A DNA stretch of 64,000 bases from the NCBI GenBank assembly GCA_031772625.1, contig CM062818.1, positions 212,529,742 to 212,593,741 on the forward strand, given 5' to 3'. A program made the translations under genes and the position numbers. Below the pieces are notes generated by a model, which was given only the letters and a program-made list of their open reading frames with translations, was not told where the DNA came from and did not search any database. Positions 22,696 to 33,669 of the stretch are shown piece after piece; positions within the stretch are counted from its first letter, which is position 1, and the number at the start of each line of letters is the position of its first letter. This stretch comes from Pinus tabuliformis. Its lineage: Eukaryota; Streptophyta; Pinopsida; Pinales; Pinaceae.

Positions 22696-23087
22696 ATGAT
22701 CCAAAAATACTTTATTATCATAGGTTATAAAATTGAAATAAAATAATTATTAATTTAAGAAATTAAATTAATAATTATTCTAGAATGATTAATTATTTTA
22801 GAGACAATTAGAATTAGTATATTGTTGTAACAAGATATGACTCTCCAAATGAGTCGTATCTTAGGCTCTATTATAGGAGATTAGTTAGCTAGTTGGTTTG
22901 AATAGCATTTATTGTAAATGGACACTTGTAAGTGATCCATAATTAGAGGTAGTTAGGACATGGAGCTTATAAATAGCTCATTGCAAGAGTGTTTGGTTGT
23001 TCGGGTGTAAACTCTTGCAAATCAATTATGTAATTGTTTTTTCTGATTAATAAAATTACGTGTGTCTGAGGACACTTCTGCCATTAT
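22690..23087 (+). repeat. 3' LTR of the Copia element
   Basis: Near-identical partner of 16098-16480, with TATAAATA at 22968-22975. The right boundary is ambiguous by a few bases because TATAGAA occurs at both flanks. Confidence 0.92.
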
Positions 23088-23088
23088 A

Positions 23089-23134
23089 GAAAAGAGTTAA
23101 TAATATTTGTAACTTCATATATAAAATTAAATAT
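23089..23134 (+). repeat. Right copy of 47-bp direct repeat flanking the Copia element
   Basis: Begins GAAAAGAGTTAATAATATTT directly at the 3' LTR edge. See the left copy at 16047-16093. Confidence 0.9.
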
Positions 23135-24156
23135 TATGTTCAATTATACATTTATTAAAAAATTAAGAATCTATTATTTTCTTACAAAATAAATCAAATA
23201 TATTTAGAAAATAAATCAATGAATTGATTTACTTAAAAGGAAAAAAAAAACTAATTAAATATGATCAACATTTTAGATAACCACAATTTTTTTTGCATTA
23301 TTATTATTATTGTTTATTTTTAAGTCAAATTGGTGTATGAGACTCCTTATTTGTGGCACAAGTAAAGATTTGACTGCTACATCTACTAAGACATATAACA
23401 AAAAACATATACTCTTAACCATCTGAAACTATAAAAACAATCCTAAAAAAATATACCAAAAGACAGAATAAACATAAATAATTAGTAAACCAGCCCTTGT
23501 TATGAAATTCTAGGTATGTAGAGCGTTGAAATAGAGGAGAAGTATAATGGAAGCATAAACACAATAAAATAGGGTTGGTTTTCACGCTAAAATTATTACA
23601 TACGGAAATATTAGCCTTTTGAACATCTTTTCTTAATTTTAAAGAGATGATTTTGCTGTGGCCAACAAACAGATATTAAATAAATTTCAATAATATGTCT
23701 GAATGCAGGCACGAACAAGGCTTTGCTGCGCTGGGTTAATATAAACAGTGGGACAATTCACAATAGGTTTAAAGAGAATATGGAGTACGTAGATACAAAT
23801 ATATTTATGAGTTCAGAAATGTATTTGTAGAGAGTCTGCTATGAGTCAGACAATTTGTTGTTCTTCATTTTATTGTTCCAGCATGAATAAATATTTTTTG
23901 CGATGCTAAAAGTATACAGAGCACATTGAAGCTTCTAAATGCGTTTTCTAATTGTAGAGCGCATGTACTTATTGTGTGTGGCCTCGACAACCCGTTAATC
24001 AGGCCAACAAAATAAAAATAATTGATTTCTCTTTTCATTTCCCATTTGAAATGAAAATATCAAGAAGTGGCAGATATTTCACAAACATGTCGGTGCTATA
24101 TTTCCATATATTTGCAAGTTTTGCAGTTCTTATTCTTTTGCATATTTGTTTCTTCA
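23135..24156. other. No gene recognised
   Basis: AT-rich DNA. It may include the upstream region of the LOB-domain fragment that follows, but no promoter element stands out. Confidence 0.45.
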
Positions 24157-24285
24157 ATGAGGATGAGTTGTAATCGTTGCAGACTGCTCCGTAAGGGATG
24201 CGGCGACTCATGTATACTCAGGCCCTGCAACGAATCATGTATTCTACGATTGAAAAGCTCAAAGGTAACAAAGCTTAAATTCTAG
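24157..24285 (+). pseudogene. Class II LOB-domain (LBD37-42 type) transcription factor, N-terminal fragment
   Basis: From ATG 24157 the frame reads MRMSCNRCRLLRKGCGDSC then ILRPC. This is the class II LBD start ([24 protein letters not shown] in family members) with the zinc-binding CX2CX6CX3C block exactly spaced. After RPC the family continues LQWIKSPESQ; here the sequence reads NESCILRLKSS and ends at 24285. Reading CTGCAACGAATC as a slipped CTGCCTGCAACGAATC would restore CLQ-type residues, so a 4-base loss is possible. The GAS block and coiled coil are absent from the next kilobase. It is either a stranded first-exon piece or a decayed gene. LBDs are plant-specific DNA-binding regulators, class II acting in nitrogen and anthocyanin responses. 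Confidence 0.7.
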
Positions 24286-24528
24286 AAAAAATAAGGCTAA
24301 GGAGACCATACCTTTGGGAGAATCTCATTTCCAATCACATAGCAGAAATTCTGCCAAGTACAACACATAGGATAAGATAATTTCAGAAATTTTAAACTTC
24401 AAATGCGGTCTTAAATTTTAAATTTTAAATGCGGTCTTAAAGAAAATTTACTCGAACCTTTGATTTATTTAAAATCAAATCAAATTTTTTCCATTGATTT
24501 ATTTAAAAATCAGAATTCCTTAACCTGA

Positions 24529-24576
24529 ATTCTAATATCGACCACGCTTATGATTCTAATATCGACCACGCTTATG
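24529..24576 (+). repeat. 24-bp tandem repeat x2
   Basis: ATTCTAATATCGACCACGCT followed by TATG occurs at 24529 and again at 24553 without change. Confidence 0.95.
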
Positions 24577-24577
24577 G

Positions 24578-24820
24578 CTTAAACATATATGTAAGAATGA
24601 ATACTTATTACCCTCTTATCTAAATTAAATTTCAACTTAAACATGATGACATCCAAATTAGGAAAATCCAAGTATAGCAAATCAAATACCCTTGAGAACT
24701 TAAATATATCTCTAACAACGAATACTTATTACCCTCTTATCTAAATTAAATTTCAACTTAAACATGATTGCATCCAAATTATGAAAATCCAATAGAGCAC
24801 ATCAAATAACTTTGAGAATG
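24578..24820 (+). repeat. 121-bp tandem duplication
   Basis: AATACTTATTACCCTCTTAT and the ~100 bases around it occur at 24600 and 24721, 121 bases apart, with a few substitutions (AACATGATGACATCC against AACATGATTGCATCC). Confidence 0.9.
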
Positions 24821-26265
24821 TTCAAATAAAGTCAATGTTATTTAGTTACATGAGTCCAAATGGTTGTCACCACTGAGGTTGTTCACAAAGTGGATGTCTG
24901 ATCCAGTTTTAATTCTATTTTAAATTGGATTGTAGCCACCACCAAGGTCAGTTGTACCTATTATTATTAAGTCAATATGTCATTCTCCTTAATACTTTCA
25001 CACATTACAATTTTTTTTTTTCATTTTGCAAGAAGTGACATCTCTTCATGTGTATTGGTATTATAGTCTCTATAGGTTGATTTTCTACTTTTGTACAGGT
25101 CATTTAATTCCCTAGATACATGGTTCCCTAATGTTTTAATCATATGGTTTAAGGATTAAAAATTAAAAGAATATTTTATATTATATATTTATTGTTCTTC
25201 TCCAAGGGTCTAAGGGTCGCTTTTGGCTTGTTATTTAGGAATTGTGTTGTTAATTTACTAACTGTCTTTCCTTTTGCAAAGGCACGTTGGTAGAACCTAT
25301 ACACCACTCTAGAGAATTCAGCCTGTTGGTAAAACCTATACACCACTTTACATAATACTCTCTAAGCCCTCAAATTATTTGGTGTATACATTAATGAACA
25401 CATAACTTCATCTACATCAATATAGTGTTAAAAGTTAATGTCCAAAGTTATTTGTTCCCCATAGACAATACCACCTTCCACCTTCCTGATGTGTCCCTCC
25501 TCCTTTGGACTACATTGGTGATCATGTGGGACTCATGGTTGTGGTATGATGATTATGATGAGGGATAAGGATCCAATGGTGATTGTTTTATCTTGGGAAC
25601 CAACTGTGATTGTGTTATCATCAACAGAGTAAATGAGTTACTTTAAACATAGTAGAGATTCTAATTGTATATCCATGCAAGACTCTTTAGGAAGATACAC
25701 TTCTCTTCTACCCAACTATGAACACTCACCACTGGCTCCATAGATCTCCTTACCCCTCTAAATCAACAACCTCTTGTGATTCTAGTCAAGGTATGTTTAT
25801 GTCTTGCTTCTCTAGCATACTTTTCCTTAGTGTTGTCCCACTTTCTAAGGTCTACCAACCCTATAGCCTAGGTTGTTTCTAATTTTTCAAAAAATTGTTT
25901 TCCCTTTTTTGTCAAAGCCCACCTTTTTCTCAAGTGGCCCTTTACTCACAAGTACTAAGTGTTAGTGTTCTTTTCTTTTAGTATTTTCCTACACTAAGAT
26001 ATTTAATAGATTTCTCTCTCCAATCTCATTTAGCTCTTAGGGATTTTTAGGAGCTATTTTAAAAGAGTTTATTGGGCCACATTCATTTGTGAATCTAGTA
26101 ATAATCTCTTAAAATCAAGTCTTCTTTTCCCAAATAGTCTCTAGTTTTTTTATTCACAATGTTTATTTATTACATCATCTTACTTTTATTTAAACAGTGT
26201 TCATGATGAATTTTTAGCCACCACAACTAAAATACATTTCCATCTAAAATAACATATATTTACGT
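24821..26265. other. No gene recognised; may include the LTR of the adjoining G4 fragment
   Basis: No coding motif. The G4 LTR should extend leftwards from about 26283, but I could not find its far end by eye. A short repeated phrase GGTA(G/A)AACCTATACACCACT occurs at about 25289 and 25329. Confidence 0.4.
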
Positions 26266-27780
26266 AGAAAGAGAGGGGTGTCACATTTTCCCCATCTCGA
26301 AAATAACATGGCCCTCAGTGTTCATTACCCATCTACCTCATTTTTGAATAATGGTAGGTAAGCTTCTTTCATAGTATATTCTTATTCCCAAGTAGCCTCA
26401 GGGTAAAGTGAACTCCACTGCATTCTAACTTGAGCCACGACTCAATTTTGTAGAAATGTCTCTTTCCGATGCAGAGTGGCTCTAGTAGAAATTCTCCTTC
26501 TGGTTCCACTTGTATCAAGTTCCAATCAATTATATGAGATTTATCATGAATATACTTCCTTAACAAGGACACATGAAAAACATTATGAAATTTAATATGG
26601 TTGGGCAAAGCCACTTGATATGCCACATGACTTACTCTATCCAAGATTTCAAAAGGCCCATAGAACCATAGTGCTAATTTTGTATAGGTCCTCACACTTA
26701 ACTTACTTTTCATTAGTTTTACTCTTAAGTAAACAAGGTCCACGATATTAAATTCTTTTTGAACTCCATTTTTATCTATGTAACCTTTTTGTTTGTCTTG
26801 AGTTGTCCTCATATTCTATCTAATCTTCCGCACTACCTCTTTCATTTCTCGCAAAGCATCTAGTCCCAATATTAATTTTTCTTCTAATTGACTCCAACTG
26901 AGTGGTGTTTAACATTTTATGTCATATAAGGGTTCAAAAGGGCTCATTTTAATTGAATTTTGGTAGCTATTGTTATTGGAAAATTCTTCTAAATGCATAA
27001 AATCTTCCCACTTGGTATAACTATCCATGACATACATTCTTAGCATATCCTCCAAAATATGATTAATTCTTGAGTATGACCATCTATTTTGGGATGATAT
27101 GCATCATTGAAATTTCCCCATGCCCCCAAACAAGGGTTCCCAAAGCTTGGAAGTTAATTTAGCATCTCTATGGAACACTATCATTTTTGGTACACTATGT
27201 AGTTGAAAGATTTCTTTCATGAAAATATTAGCAATCTAGGGAGTCCAAAATGTATATTGTACATGTATAAACTGTGCTTGTTTAGTTAGTGTATACACCA
27301 CTATCATGATAGAGTCATGTTGTCACTTTGTACTTAGTATTCATGTAATAAAATCCATTGAAATTACTTCCCACTTCCACTCATGAATGGGCAAGGGGTT
27401 TAAAAATCTAGTGGGATGATGATGTTCCACCTTTACTTGTTGACATTCTAGGCACAACCCTAAATATTCTGCCACATCCTTCTTCATGCTTGGAAAAAAT
27501 AAGTTTTTGCTTATATTTTTTATCATTTTTTGGTATCCTAGATGGTCTGCACAGGGTTTCTTGTGATACTCATCCAAAATTATTTGTTTCAGACAAACTA
27601 CACTTGGAACATATAACATGTTTCTCTAAGTTAGTAATTTTTTAGAATTTTCAGCATATTCTAAATTTTCCATTTGTAGTAATTTCTGTTGAATTGAGAT
27701 TTGTTGTACTAATACTACTGACATATATTCCTATTACAGCATGGGCATACATACCTAGAGCATTTGTGATTTTTTTCTCT
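26266..27780 (-). mobile_element. Ty3/Gypsy fragment, family G4 (integrase end plus start of 3' LTR)
   Basis: On the minus strand: an H2C2-type segment (DEYHKKPCADHLGYQK...CLECQQVKVEHHHP, 27341-27619) ending in HEWKWEVISMDFIT, then a degraded catalytic core, then an integrase C-terminal domain (KLALWFYGPFEILDRV, YQVALPNHIKFHNVFHVSLL, 26440-26812). Next come a purine-rich tract (GAGATGGGGAAAA) and TGTGACACCCC, a likely LTR start, at about 26283. It is chromovirus-like and related to, but clearly distinct from, G1. Only the 3' end of the element remains; it is broken and old. Confidence 0.8.
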
Positions 27781-28246
27781 TGTCTCATCCACTCCAAAAG
27801 TAAGGGGAAGATCGTCACCACATCCATGACCCCCGCGAAGGGTTCCTCCATGCAGCAGTAGCAACAGTAGAGGGATACAGTCATGAAAGAACACAGGAAC
27901 AACTTCTTCTCACCCACATGGGTACCACACAAGTATGAAGTGGGTGACAAAGTTTAGTTGCACCTGTAGAAAGAACGCCATAAAAGAGCCCATTAGAAGC
28001 TCAGATCACTCCGACATGGTCCTTACACCATTACTAAGGCTCTGGGAAACACTGCTTTCAAGCACAACATTTCCCCATTACTTCACTTGCACTGAGTGTT
28101 CAATGTGGATCACCCTCGACCATGCTTCCCACCATTACTAGACATAAGAGGTTGTAGAATAACTCACTAGGGACCCAACTCAGTAGAAGTAGCCTCATCT
28201 CACAGAGGAACTCAATGTAATGGGGACGATTGCTTCTTGGGGGGGA

Positions 28247-28866
28247 TGATCCAGCTAGATGTTGGTGGCCACCCACCTATCCCACCTGGACCTCCACAAT
28301 TGTCTCTTTCAGTTTTTCAGTTTCCTTAATTGTAGCACAATTTACTATTTTTAGCAATTTTTCGGGCCCTGAACTTCCTGAGTCATTTTGAGGCCCTAAA
28401 CGACATTTTTTTCGGAAAATCGAGAGCAACATTTATCACTAACTAATGTTGCTCACTCAAAAGTTGTAGTCCGCGAATAGATCCTTCTAACGAGGTATTT
28501 TGTGCGTCAAACGGAGATCGTATGCCAAAGTTATGATCCCGGGAAGTTGATGTACCAATTTATCCAAACGGGGCCCATAGTTTGGTGTTTTATCTCCTAG
28601 AGTTACGTTTTGGATGTTTAGGGTTTTGCATTGTTTCTAAAAAATAAATAGGCCTTCGAGCCTCATTGTAACACAGTTCAGAGGCATGTAGTCGCCACAT
28701 CTCTTCTCAGAGACAAGCTACCATAACCCTAGCTAGTTTATTTCCATTTCTATTTGTAAGCATATTTCAATATTTCACAGTAATGAAATGACGTATTATT
28801 TCCATTGGATCTCTATATGTATGGTTATATCTGTAATTTGTTGTGTTCCTGTTTAAATTCGGATCA
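28247..28866 (+). repeat. G3 LTR, first copy
   Basis: Starts TGATCCAGCTAGATG and ends AAATTCGGATCA, so the ends TGATCC/GGATCA are inverted. It is preceded by a G-rich polypurine run (TTGGGGGGGA). An AATAAATAG at ~28645 may serve as TATA or poly(A) signal. Confidence 0.88.
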
Positions 28867-28867
28867 A

Positions 28868-28879
28868 TGTTATCATAGC
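28868..28879 (+). other. G3 primer-binding site
   Basis: TGTTATCATAGC just after the first LTR matches the initiator tRNA-Met site TGGTATCAGAGC at 10 of 12 bases. Confidence 0.65.
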
Positions 28880-28997
28880 GGTCTACTTTTTCTTTGTTTT
28901 TCTTTGCATGTCCCTAACAAGGTGAGGATATAAGGAGTTAGGGCTTGAGCTGGTCGAACCTTTACAAGACTAGCCTTGCAAATCCCGACGGCCTCCC

Positions 28998-29888
28998 ATG
29001 GCAGATAAAAGGAAAGACAAGGGGGCAGGAGATCCTATCAAAATATTGCTTGAAGAAGCCCTCAAGTGACAAAGTAATGCGATGATGGACAACTTTGCCG
29101 AGATCCTTCAGCGGCTACCCATAGTTGACGCATCGGCTTCCAATAGCTACTCTGGAAATGCCACAATCTTTAAGGTACAAGTTAATTTTGAAATCCCTAT
29201 CTTCGAGGGTCAGATAGATGCAGATTTCGTAGATAAATGGTTAAATCTACTAGAAGGGTATTTTTCTGTTCATGATCTTTCTAGTTGGGAAAAGATTATT
29301 TTCACTCTTTTCAAAGCAGCGCCCTACGTCAAGGACTGGTGGGGAACCTACTGCGAGGCGAAGGATGAAAGTACGGGCTCACTATTTTTAGCCTCACCAA
29401 CTTGGAATTCATTTCGAGATTCCATCAAGGAGTAGTACTACCCTGTCGAAAGCTATGAGGACAAATACATAAAGTGGACCATGCTGCAACAAGGAAGGGA
29501 CCAAGATGTGTCGGAGTTCATAAACATTTTTCAAACCCTTCGCACGTAGTTGGGTATCAAGGATTCTGAGCTACATTTGGTTCTCAAATATCGTAGCTGC
29601 CTACACAGATACATTCAGGACTAGATGGAGTTCCTAAACATCTCCTCGCTCAACACAACATACCGATACACTCTCAAGATCGAGCAGAAGTTTAAACAGA
29701 AGAAGCGAGACTTTGGATCTGCGAATTTGAAGACCAAAGGACAAAGCGAAGGTGGGGTGACCCAAGGCAACCTGTCGAAGCCGCAAGAAAAGAAGAACAC
29801 CATGAAGCCAAAGAAGGACATAAGAAAGTGGTGTGAGTTCCATAAGAGCCCCACTCACAACACAAGTGAGTGTCGGACCAAGCAGTAG
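28998..29888 (+). pseudogene. G3 gag remnant
   Basis: Begins MADKRKDKGAGDPIK at 28998. 29082-29435 carries a retrotransposon gag domain (FEIPIFEGQIDADFVDKWLN, AAPYVKDWWGTY). 29625-29888 is Lys/Gln-rich and ends in KWCEFHKSPTHNTSEC, a zinc-knuckle-like CX3H...C motif. The gag is broken. Confidence 0.8.
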
Positions 29889-30049
29889 CTAGTGGCCTAG
29901 TTTAAGGCTTCCGAATTAGATGCATGTTCTCACCCTGAGTCAGAAACTGACAAGGGGAATGGCAAAGGGAAGAAGATCATTAACATGAAGCCCAATGCCA
30001 CTATTTCCACCACCAAGATCTAGAAGAATGAGCCCAAAGCTCTAGAGGA

Positions 30050-30340
30050 GGGGGAGTGTCTTTTCCACTCAGAGATGTGGGTGAAGGGTTCACCGCTGCA
30101 ATTCATTGTTGACAATGGGAGCCAAAAGAACCTCATTTCAGTAGAGGTCGTGAAGCAGCTAGGACTACCAACCATACCACACCTGCAATCATATAGCATC
30201 GGGTGGCTTCACCAAGGGTGAGATATCCAAGTTCGCCAACAGTGTCGCCTCCCCTATAGCATCAATCCCTTCAAAAATGAGGTATTGTGTGATGTTGCAC
30301 TTCTGAATGTTCGTGATGTATTATTAGGAAAACCATAGTT
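30050..30340 (+). pseudogene. G3 retroviral-type protease remnant
   Basis: Encodes LQFIVDNGSQKNLISVEVVK then QLGLPTIPH. The DNGS takes the position of the catalytic DSG/DTG of aspartic proteases; many plant Gypsy elements of this kind have DNGS. It is followed by VRDVLLGKP near 30310-30340, the usual linker to RT. Part of a broken element. Confidence 0.75.
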
Positions 30341-30981
30341 GTGGAGGTGACATGTTGTGTATGAGTCAAGGCCTCGCTCTGTTATTATTTCTTTGGGTAA
30401 TTCATTATACAGGATATTAGAGGTAGATCCACCAACCACCACCTCTTTGATCTCTGCTAAGAAACGCAGTAAGATCATCTCACAAAATAGGAAATTTATT
30501 TTCTGTCTAGTCCTCTCCCAAAGTAAGGGGAATATTGTTGCCACATCCATGACCCCCGCGAAGGGTTCCTCCACGCAACAACAGTAGTAGAGGGATATAG
30601 TCATGAAAGAACATAGGAACAACTTCTCCTGACCCACAGGGGTACCACACAAGTTTCAAGTGGGTGACAAAGTTTGGTTGCATTTGTAGAAAGAACGCCA
30701 TAAAAGAGCCAATTAGAAGCTCAGACCATTCTGACATCATCCTTACACCATTACCAAGGCTATGGGAAATAGTGCTTTATAGCACAACATTTCCCCATTC
30801 CTTCACTTGCATTGAGTGTTCAATGTGGACCGCCATTAACCATGCTTCCCACAATTACTAGACACATCAGAGGTTGTAAAACAACTCACGAGGGACCGAG
30901 CTCAACAAAAGTTTCCTCATCTCAGGGAGGAACTCAATGCAATGGGGACCATTACTTCCTAAAGGAGGGGGGGCGGGGGAA

Positions 30982-31600
30982 TGATCCAGTTGGATGTTGG
31001 TCACCACCCACCAATCCCACTTGGACCCCTACAATTGTCTCTTTTAGTTTTTCAGTTTCCTTAATTGTAGCAGAATTTAGTATTTTTAGTAGTTTTTTGG
31101 GTCGTGAACTTCCGGAGTCATTTTGAGGCCCTAAACGATGTTTTTTGGGAAAACCACGAGCAACATGGGTTGTTGAGTGATGTTGATCACTCAAAAGTTG
31201 TATTCCCTGGATGGATCTTCCTAACGAGGTATTGTGCACGTCAAACGGAGATCGTATGCCAAAGTTACGACCTCGGGAGGTTGATGTACTAATTTACCCA
31301 AACGGGCCCCACAGTTTGGCGTTTCATCTCCTAGAGTTAGGTTTTGGATGTTTAGGGTTTTCCATTGTTTCTCAACAATAAATATACCTTTGAGCCTCAT
31401 TTTAACATAGTTCAGAGGCATGTAGACACCACATATCTTCTCAGAGATAAGCTACCATCGCCCTAGCTAGTTTATTTCCATTTCTGTTTGTAAGCATATT
31501 TCACTATTTTACATTAATGAAATGAAGTATTATTTTTACTGCATCTCTATATGTATGGTTATATCTGTAATTTGTTGTGTTCTTGTTTAAATCTGAATCA
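30982..31600 (+). repeat. G3 LTR, second copy
   Basis: Starts TGATCCAGTTGGATG right after a purine tract (GGAGGGGGGGCGGGGGAA) and ends ATCTGAATCA. Full-length partner of 28247-28866. Confidence 0.88.
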
Positions 31601-31865
31601 TTAGTAGATACTGAAAACATGTTCCAAATGGTGATCGATTAGTCGAAGAATGTAAGGCTCCTTTGTAAGCATGTTGCACATAAGGTAAAGATACATCCCC
31701 ACAACTTAGGATGTTTAATGCATAACCTCAAAGAATATGTATGATTGTTTTGTTCACCACTTCTATCTGTCCTTCAATCTGTGGATGAATAGTTGTGTTC
31801 TTCTTCAGATTTGTCTCCATGAGTCCCCACAAAGTGGACAAAAAATCTCCTACAAAACGAGTGTC

Positions 31866-32183
31866 TCAATCAAAAGTAATGGAAGTAGATAACCCAAAAG
31901 GAACCCATACCTGTTCGAAGAACACGTTTATAGATTGTTCAGTTGTCACTTTCTTTTTGCATGAAATAAGAATGAACATCTTCTTGAATCTGTCAACCAC
32001 AACATACATGTAATCATGCCCTTTCCCGGACATGGGAAGTCCTCCAACAAAATCCATGGAAATGATGTCCCATGGTCGCAAAGGAACTAGAAGTGGAATG
32101 CACAAACCGATATTTCGATTACTTGGCTTGTTGTTCGAACACATCACACATCCTTTAATGTACTTAGCAACCGTTTCATACAT
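31866..32183 (-). pseudogene. G2 copy D integrase core remnant
   Basis: Encodes AKYIKGCVMCSNNKPSNRN (end of the H2C2 region) and SMDFVGGLPM...YVVVDRFKKMFILI, the first catalytic-Asp neighbourhood of the integrase core. Part of a broken element. Confidence 0.8.
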
Positions 32184-32728
32184 GCAATACTAGTAACAAT
32201 ACCTTTGGATTTGTGCCATTGTTTTTCTTACTCCAAAATGTCCTAAAATGGCAGAAGAAAGTGCTTCCCGAATGACATGTGCTCTTTCTGTCTCTGGTAT
32301 GCACAGCTTACCTAGATGATATAAGAACCTATCATGAATATGATAATTTACTTCTTCGACCGGAGCACCATGAGTTAGTGATTCATAAATAACTTTGAAA
32401 ACAGCATCTGTACTATATTTTTCTATATAACTTTCATGTTTTAAAGAACTATTCTACATAACTACTTATACAGTCAAAGATGGTCTAGACAACATATCAT
32501 CTATTTTTTTTGTGACACATTTCTTGTACTTAATTACTAAGTTAAATTGATGAATAAATCCCATCCATCTATAACGACAAGATTGTTTCAACTTAGTTTG
32601 AGACTAAACGAATTGAAGCGACTGGTGATCTGTGTGAATCACTGTTTCCTTACCCGTTAAATAATGTTTCCATTTCTTAACACTTTCAACCAAAGAAAAC
32701 AATTGTTTATCATATGTCAGATAATTCA

Positions 32729-33648
32729 TTACTGCGTTAGAAAAAGTTTCCTACTGAAAAAAATTGGTTTCCCTTTTTGAAGTAAGACTGCACCCATTGC
32801 ATAACCAGTAGCATTTATTTCAATTTCGAATGGTTGTTGAAGATCTGGTAAATCTAAGATTGGTGTTGTGACAATTTTATGCTTAAGTGTATCAAAAGAT
32901 TTTTTTTGTTTTCCTCCCCACTCAAAGGGAACTTTAGAACCTATTAAAGCATGTAACGTTGATGAAATCAAATAAAACTGAGCAATAAATTTCCTCCAAT
33001 ATTGAATTTCACCTATGAAACTTCTAACTTTAGTCACATTCTGTGGTATTGGCCACTTAACAATCACATCAATTTTAGGTGGATCTATTTTCAAACTTAT
33101 ACCTCCAACTATGTAACCAAGATAATTCAGTGAAGTTTTCCCAAACTCACATTTGTAAAGTTTAAGGTACAATTTTTCCCTGTGCAACACTTCAAAAACC
33201 TGCTTAACATGCCTAACATGCTCTTCCATACTGGAACTGAAAATCAGAATATCATCTAAGTAGATTATGACAAATTTATCAATGTATGGGTGGAATACAT
33301 CATTCATAACCTGCATGAAAGTTGTTGGCACATTACACAACCCAAAAGGCATTACTAACCATTCAAATAGTCCCTGCCTAGTTTTGAATGCAGTTTTCTA
33401 GATGTCATTTTCTGTAATGCGAATTGATGATACCTACTTCACAAATCTAAATTAGTGAAATAAACAACAATTTTCAGTTGATCGAGTAAACCATCTGTCC
33501 TAGGAATAGGATACCTATTTTTAATTGTGATTTTGTTTAAGGCCCTAAAGTCGACACACATTCTCCATGTCCCATCTTTCTTAGGAACCAAAATTATATG
33601 TGAACCACATGGAGATGAATTGGGTCGAATGAAACCTTTTTCAATCAA
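32729..33648 (-). pseudogene. G2 copy D reverse transcriptase and RNase H remnant
   Basis: 33439-33648: GFIRPNSSPCGSHIILVPKK and FRALNKITIKNRYPIPR. 32729-33352: MPFGLCNVPTTFMQVMND, the catalytic YLDDILIFS, then LNYLGYIV and an RNase H-proximal IEINATGYAMGAVL. The YLDD box is preserved. Repeated in copy E (45275-46169). Confidence 0.85.
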
Positions 33649-33669
33649 TTCCTGGATTTGTTTCTTTAT

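Larger units (their letters stand above)
16098..23087 (+). mobile_element. Ty1/Copia LTR retrotransposon carrying host-gene fragments
   Basis: Order on the plus strand: 5' LTR, tRNA-Met primer site, long leader containing two antisense host-gene pieces, gag, protease, integrase, reverse transcriptase, RNase H, polypurine tract, 3' LTR. Protease-integrase-RT order defines Copia. The two LTRs differ by about three substitutions and two short length differences over ~380 bases (below 1% substitutions), so insertion is recent. Structure is complete end to end, but the pol region is broken (fewer than about ten breaks). A young copy with a broken pol suggests it was already defective when copied, with proteins supplied in trans (inference). 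Confidence 0.93.
27776..31600 (+). mobile_element. Ty3/Gypsy composite, family G3: pol end-LTR-gag-protease-pol end-LTR
   Basis: Two 620-bp LTRs (28247-28866 and 30982-31600) each follow the same ~470-bp integrase C-terminal stretch, so a ~1.09-kb block (27776-28866 and 30503-31600) occurs twice in direct orientation. Between them lie a primer site, gag and protease. RT, RNase H and most of integrase are absent, so the element is broken. The arrangement fits LTR-to-LTR recombination between tandem copies, or two adjacent insertions. The LTRs differ by several percent by eye, suggesting considerable age. Confidence 0.85.

Noticed and set aside
24067-24156. Hydrophobic N-terminal extension of the LOB-domain fragment
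   Set aside because: Class II LBD proteins start at MRMSC; the upstream in-frame codons resemble untranslated leader and a hydrophobic start makes no sense for a nuclear protein.
27651-28141. Short open frames on both strands (e.g. 27651-27950 minus, 27935-28141 plus)
   Set aside because: They are off-frame readings of the G3 integrase end; the equivalent frames recur at 30254-30861 for the same reason.
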